NCBI GenBank assembly: GCA_050261415.1
Contig: JBLNDG010000039.1
Coordinates: 1 to 34,741 of the forward strand
Length of the DNA: 34,741 bases
From: JBLNDG01 sp050261415
GTDB lineage: Bacteria > Bacillota > Clostridia > Lutisporales > Lutisporaceae
Direction of reading: 5' to 3'
Position numbers and translations under genes: made by a program
Shown here: in pieces, positions 32,127 to 34,741 of the stretch
Layout of the letters: every line of letters begins with the position of its first letter
How positions within the stretch are numbered: position 1 is the first letter of the stretch
The notes under the pieces: model-generated
What the model was told of the DNA's origin: nothing
Seen by the model: only the letters and a program-made list of their open reading frames with translations
The model's database searches: none

Positions 32127-32307
32127 TTTTTGTCATATAGTTCCATTGAAAAAGTACAAACAATTATGTAAACTAAGTACAAGCCGTGCTGCAATAAATA
32201 CCAGTCTGAGAAGCAACTGCATAATATGTGCTATAGCATGAAAAAAGTTTGTGTGATACATAAATGGTGTAGTCGGGGAATGTTGTGCAGCTGCAAAATT
32301 AAAACAA

Positions 32308-32440
32308 GCTGAATCCTGATTTCATTAATCAGGAGCGGGGGAAAAATCCGGGGTGAATAGGATTTGAATCAATATATCAAATTCTTAGGGTAAACTCTCT
32401 GCCCGAATCCGTCAACTAACCTCGTAAGCTATGAGAGGAG
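32308..32440 (+). promoter_or_regulatory. c-di-AMP riboswitch (ydaO/yuaA type)
   Basis: Hallmarks in order: GCTGAATCCTGA with AGGAGCGGGGGA, CCGGGGTGAAT, AGGGTAAACTCTCTGCCCGA, and ATCCGTCAACTAACCTCGTAA. These match the ydaO consensus closely. CTCTC (about 32394) can pair with GAGAG (about 32433), which lies within the Shine-Dalgarno AGAGGAG of the next gene, so control is probably at translation. Family riboswitches usually govern wall hydrolases and osmolyte genes and turn them off at high c-di-AMP. Confidence 0.95.
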
Positions 32441-32445
32441 AACAG

Positions 32446-33405
32446 ATGAATAGAGGTAAATTAGTAGCTATACTTCTGGTGTTGGTTTTTTCCTTAACAT
32501 CAGTTGTATTTGCGGACACGTTAACTTACGGAAGCAAAGGACAAGAAGTTGTTAAACTACAGACTCAATTAAAAAAGTTAGGTTATTTCAAAGGAAGCAT
32601 TACAAATTATTTCGGCAGCTTGACCAAAGCTGCGGTAAAAAAGTTTCAGGCAAAAAAGGGTATTAAGATCGACGGCATTGTAGGTCCGCAAACCCAAAGG
32701 GCACTGTCCGGAAATGGGACAAGCAGCAAAAGCTCTGCTTCAAAGGCTGCAATTGCGAGTAGGGGAAGCGATATAAGCCGTACTGTAAATGTAATGATGA
32801 CAGCAGCAAATGCTGATGTTGAGCAGAAGCTGGATGAAGCCAATAATAATGACAAAAATGAGGGAACCGGTGAGGTTGACACCAACACAAAGGACAGCAA
32901 GCAGGTAAAGCCGGCAGCGGAGAAAAAAGCTAAGATCGAAATGCTTGATTGGTGGAGTGAGGCCAGTAAAGTGTTTTATATCGGGGCTGTCGCAAAGGTT
33001 ACAGATGTTGAGACCGGTAAAAGCTTTTATATAAAGAGGACTTATGGCAGCAACCATGCTGATAGTGAAACACTTACACTGGAAGATACAAAAATAATGA
33101 AGGAAATCTGGGGCGGAGAATGGAATTGGAGTAGGCGGCCCGTAATCCTTGAAATAAACGGGAGAAGGTTGGCAGCTTCAATGGCCGGAATGCCCCATGC
33201 AGGTCTTGATGCACAGCCTACCAACAAGGTAGTAAGCAGCAGAAGCGGAGGATATAGAAGAGGTATTAACCTTGATGCAGTCAAGAAAAATGGGATGAGC
33301 GGCCATTTTGATGTACATTTTTTAAATAGCAGGACTCACGGAACAAACAGGGTTGATCCCCGGCATCAAAAGGCAGTAAAAGAAGCCGCTGCGTCAGGCA
33401 TGTAA
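32446..33405 (+). CDS. Secreted peptidoglycan-binding protein
   Basis: A 319-residue exported protein. Signal peptide at residues 1-24 (KLVAILLVLVFSLTSVVFA, cut after AFA-like VFA). A PG_binding_1 domain at about 27-85 (LTYGSKGQEVVKLQTQLKKL, then VKKFQAKKGIKIDGIVG). A Ser/Ala/Asn/Asp/Lys-rich linker (about 87-165). The C-terminal domain (about 170-319: WWSEASKVFYIG, FYIKRTYGSNHAD, AGMPHAGLDAQP, HFDVHFLNSRTHG) recurs in clostridial wall proteins and contains several His and Asp but has no function I can name. It is governed by the c-di-AMP riboswitch, fitting a cell-wall remodelling role. Confidence 0.85.
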   Translation: MNRGKLVAILLVLVFSLTSVVFADTLTYGSKGQEVVKLQTQLKKLGYFKGSITNYFGSLTKAAVKKFQAKKGIKIDGIVGPQTQRALSGNGTSSKSSASKAAIASRGSDISRTVNVMMTAANADVEQKLDEANNNDKNEGTGEVDTNTKDSKQVKPAAEKKAKIEMLDWWSEASKVFYIGAVAKVTDVETGKSFYIKRTYGSNHADSETLTLEDTKIMKEIWGGEWNWSRRPVILEINGRRLAASMAGMPHAGLDAQPTNKVVSSRSGGYRRGINLDAVKKNGMSGHFDVHFLNSRTHGTNRVDPRHQKAVKEAAASGM

Positions 33406-33423
33406 AATAGCGCAGCACGGTAT

Positions 33424-33453
33424 AACCGGATACATTGGATGTATCCGGTTTTT
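33424..33453 (+). terminator. Terminator of the peptidoglycan-binding protein gene
   Basis: AACCGGATACAT and ATGTATCCGGTT pair around TGG, followed by a T-rich tract. Confidence 0.92.
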
Positions 33454-33528
33454 CTTTTTCAAGTTTCGACCGATAACGCATAAAACCTGTTGAAGTGTAT
33501 CAAATCGTGATGACATATGATGGAATAA

Positions 33529-33557
33529 TTTACTTTATATGTAAAACAAATTATAGT
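33529..33557 (+). promoter_or_regulatory. Promoter of the metalloprotease gene
   Basis: TTTACT, 17 bases, TATAGT. The implied leader is about 130 bases long and holds a hairpin at 33581-33632. Confidence 0.55.
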
Positions 33558-33580
33558 ATTATGAAATAAGATGATAGTTG

Positions 33581-33632
33581 CATGTAGAGTAGGATCAAGG
33601 CAGCAGATAGGCCCTACTGAAAATTGAACATG
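33581..33632 (+). other. Structured 5' leader hairpin
   Basis: CATGT (33581) pairs with ACATG (33628), and AGTAGG (33588) with CCTACT (33613), giving an interrupted stem around GGATCAAGGCAGCAGATAGG. It lies between the promoter and the AAAGGAGG ribosome site. It matches no riboswitch class I recognise and is not followed by a clear terminator. Confidence 0.35.
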
Positions 33633-33695
33633 TATGCTCGGAAAGGGGGTATATCGGTTATATTTGTAACTTAATAATTAAAAGGAGGAAACAAA

Positions 33696-34741
33696 ATGAA
33701 AAGAAAGCTTATTTCGGTGCTAATGGTATTGGCTTTAGTTGTATCGGTATCAGTTCCTTTTTCCTTTATAAGTGTCAGCGCTTCACCAATGCCTGAGAAC
33801 TGGGATTTCGAAAGGTATGGAGACGTAATTGATATCGGGACGACTATGAGATTGGCGGAAAGTGATGATGCGTACATATCCGGGCTTGACAGCATGATTA
33901 TTGAACAGGCAAAAGAACTGGGCATTTCCTTACAAGGAGACCCGAAGGACAACAGTGAAACCTCGGAGAGCACTTCGGAGGGCAGCGCTTTTACATATGA
34001 CGGCGGTACGAAGTATTTCCTGGGCTATAGGAACGGAAGCTATTACCTTAAACAATACACATTAAGAAGTGTTGGAGAGAATGTGGAAGTATGGGTGGCA
34101 AAGGACCTTGCATTCCAGGACGACAGACCGCTGCCTGTTGTTACACAGGAACAGGTCGATAAGGTGAGAGACGAGTTCGACGGAAACATATATGTGAACG
34201 ATACTGCATTCTTTGGCACACCTGATTCTCATACCGGCAACAATGCACTACTTCCTGGGATGGTCGGACTACCAGAGGATTATTATACGCCCGCTGATGG
34301 GCAGGAGAGATCGATTATACTTGTTGACAATATAAGAGATGAGAATTACTATGATCCGACTTACCCGTTTTTCATTGCAGGTTTTTATTCCTCATCCTAT
34401 GAAAGATATTTTGACAGGAATGTCATAAGTATTGATACAAATAACTGGGAAACAAGACTTGAGAATACATTCCTTCCGACTGTAGCACATGAATTACAGC
34501 ATCTCATCCATGATGACAATGATAGCGATGAAGAGACCTGGGTAAATGAAGGAATGGCAGACTTCGCAGAATATCTCTGCGGTTTTGGCCAGCCATGGGG
34601 ACATATTAATTTCTTCCTTGACCATCCGGAAAACTCGCTTGTAAGCTGGGATGAATATTATAATGCAGAAACAGGGCCGGAAACCCTCGCTGACTATGGT
34701 CAGGCATACCTCCTTACATATTACATGAACGAAAAGTATGG
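33696..34741 (+). CDS. Secreted zinc metalloprotease, C-terminus beyond the window
   Basis: The first 348 residues of an open frame that runs off the end of the sequence. Signal peptide at 1-30 (KLISVLMVLALVVSVSVPFS ... SVSA). An Asp/Ser-rich stretch follows, then the catalytic core: zinc motif HELQH (about 264-268) and a downstream WVNEGMADFAEYL (about 282-294), whose Glu is the likely third ligand. HExxH plus NEG..AE resembles M30 (hyicolysin)-like or immune-inhibitor-like peptidases; the exact family needs the missing part. AAAGGAGG lies before the ATG. It is probably exported to the cell surface or medium. Confidence 0.85.
   Translation, partial: MKRKLISVLMVLALVVSVSVPFSFISVSASPMPENWDFERYGDVIDIGTTMRLAESDDAYISGLDSMIIEQAKELGISLQGDPKDNSETSESTSEGSAFTYDGGTKYFLGYRNGSYYLKQYTLRSVGENVEVWVAKDLAFQDDRPLPVVTQEQVDKVRDEFDGNIYVNDTAFFGTPDSHTGNNALLPGMVGLPEDYYTPADGQERSIILVDNIRDENYYDPTYPFFIAGFYSSSYERYFDRNVISIDTNNWETRLENTFLPTVAHELQHLIHDDNDSDEETWVNEGMADFAEYLCGFGQPWGHINFFLDHPENSLVSWDEYYNAETGPETLADYGQAYLLTYYMNEKY

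Noticed and set aside
32103..32130. Plus-strand intrinsic terminator (hairpin followed by T run)
   Set aside because: No plus-strand gene lies upstream within 2 kb; the position just before the minus-strand desulfurase start fits an operator better.

Overview
The window looks like a chromosomal segment of a strictly anaerobic, Gram-positive Clostridia member (Bacillota). Signs of this are AGGAGG-type ribosome sites, TTG/GTG starts, SigA-type promoters, an HrcA/CIRCE heat-shock operator, Rex, [FeFe] hydrogenase, a selenocysteine formate dehydrogenase and a c-di-AMP riboswitch. I see no phage, transposase, CRISPR array, rRNA or tRNA. It reads as core chromosome with one notable redox locus.

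Layout. 0.1-3.05 kb: an amidohydrolase, then tsaE and a tsaB-rimI fusion (tRNA t6A synthesis and ribosomal protein acetylation). 3.2-6.1 kb: an ECF sigma factor, its zinc-finger membrane anti-sigma factor, a beta-repeat membrane protein and a lipoprotein, probably one envelope-stress operon. 6.3-10.0 kb: a small conserved-looking protein, tsaD, a radical SAM/PDZ/DUF512-like protein and an isocitrate-dehydrogenase-family enzyme. 10.06-12.9 kb: a divergent ABC-F ATPase and rex. 13.1-14.3 kb: a sodium-pump decarboxylase beta subunit followed by a 43-residue gamma-like protein. 14.7-17.2 kb: a P-loop/Asp23 fusion, an 8-oxoguanine glycosylase and a DUF554 membrane protein. 17.5-19.6 kb: CIRCE-groES-groEL. 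19.6-22.0 kb, minus strand: a Cache-HAMP-GGDEF-EAL protein.

22.1-30.0 kb is the most interesting part. moaC and a mogA/moaB gene make molybdopterin cofactor. They are followed by a 690-bp non-coding region that holds an unidentified structured RNA whose closing stem covers a Shine-Dalgarno, and then a compact Moco/Tuco-type riboswitch with a switchable terminator. Downstream are an [FeFe] hydrogenase, an orphan ECF-type S component, a truncated NuoG-like iron-sulfur protein and a UGA(Sec)-containing formate dehydrogenase. The hydrogenase, the NuoG-like protein and the dehydrogenase all begin with the same four-cluster iron-sulfur module. The cofactor enzymes, the cofactor-sensing RNA and the cofactor-using enzyme therefore sit together. 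The likely output is formate/H2/CO2 redox chemistry.

30.0-32.1 kb, minus strand: a DsrE-family protein and a cysteine desulfurase (sulfur mobilisation). 32.3-34.7 kb: a c-di-AMP riboswitch controlling a secreted peptidoglycan-binding protein, then a secreted zinc metalloprotease cut off by the window end. Two families of short intergenic repeats are scattered through the window.
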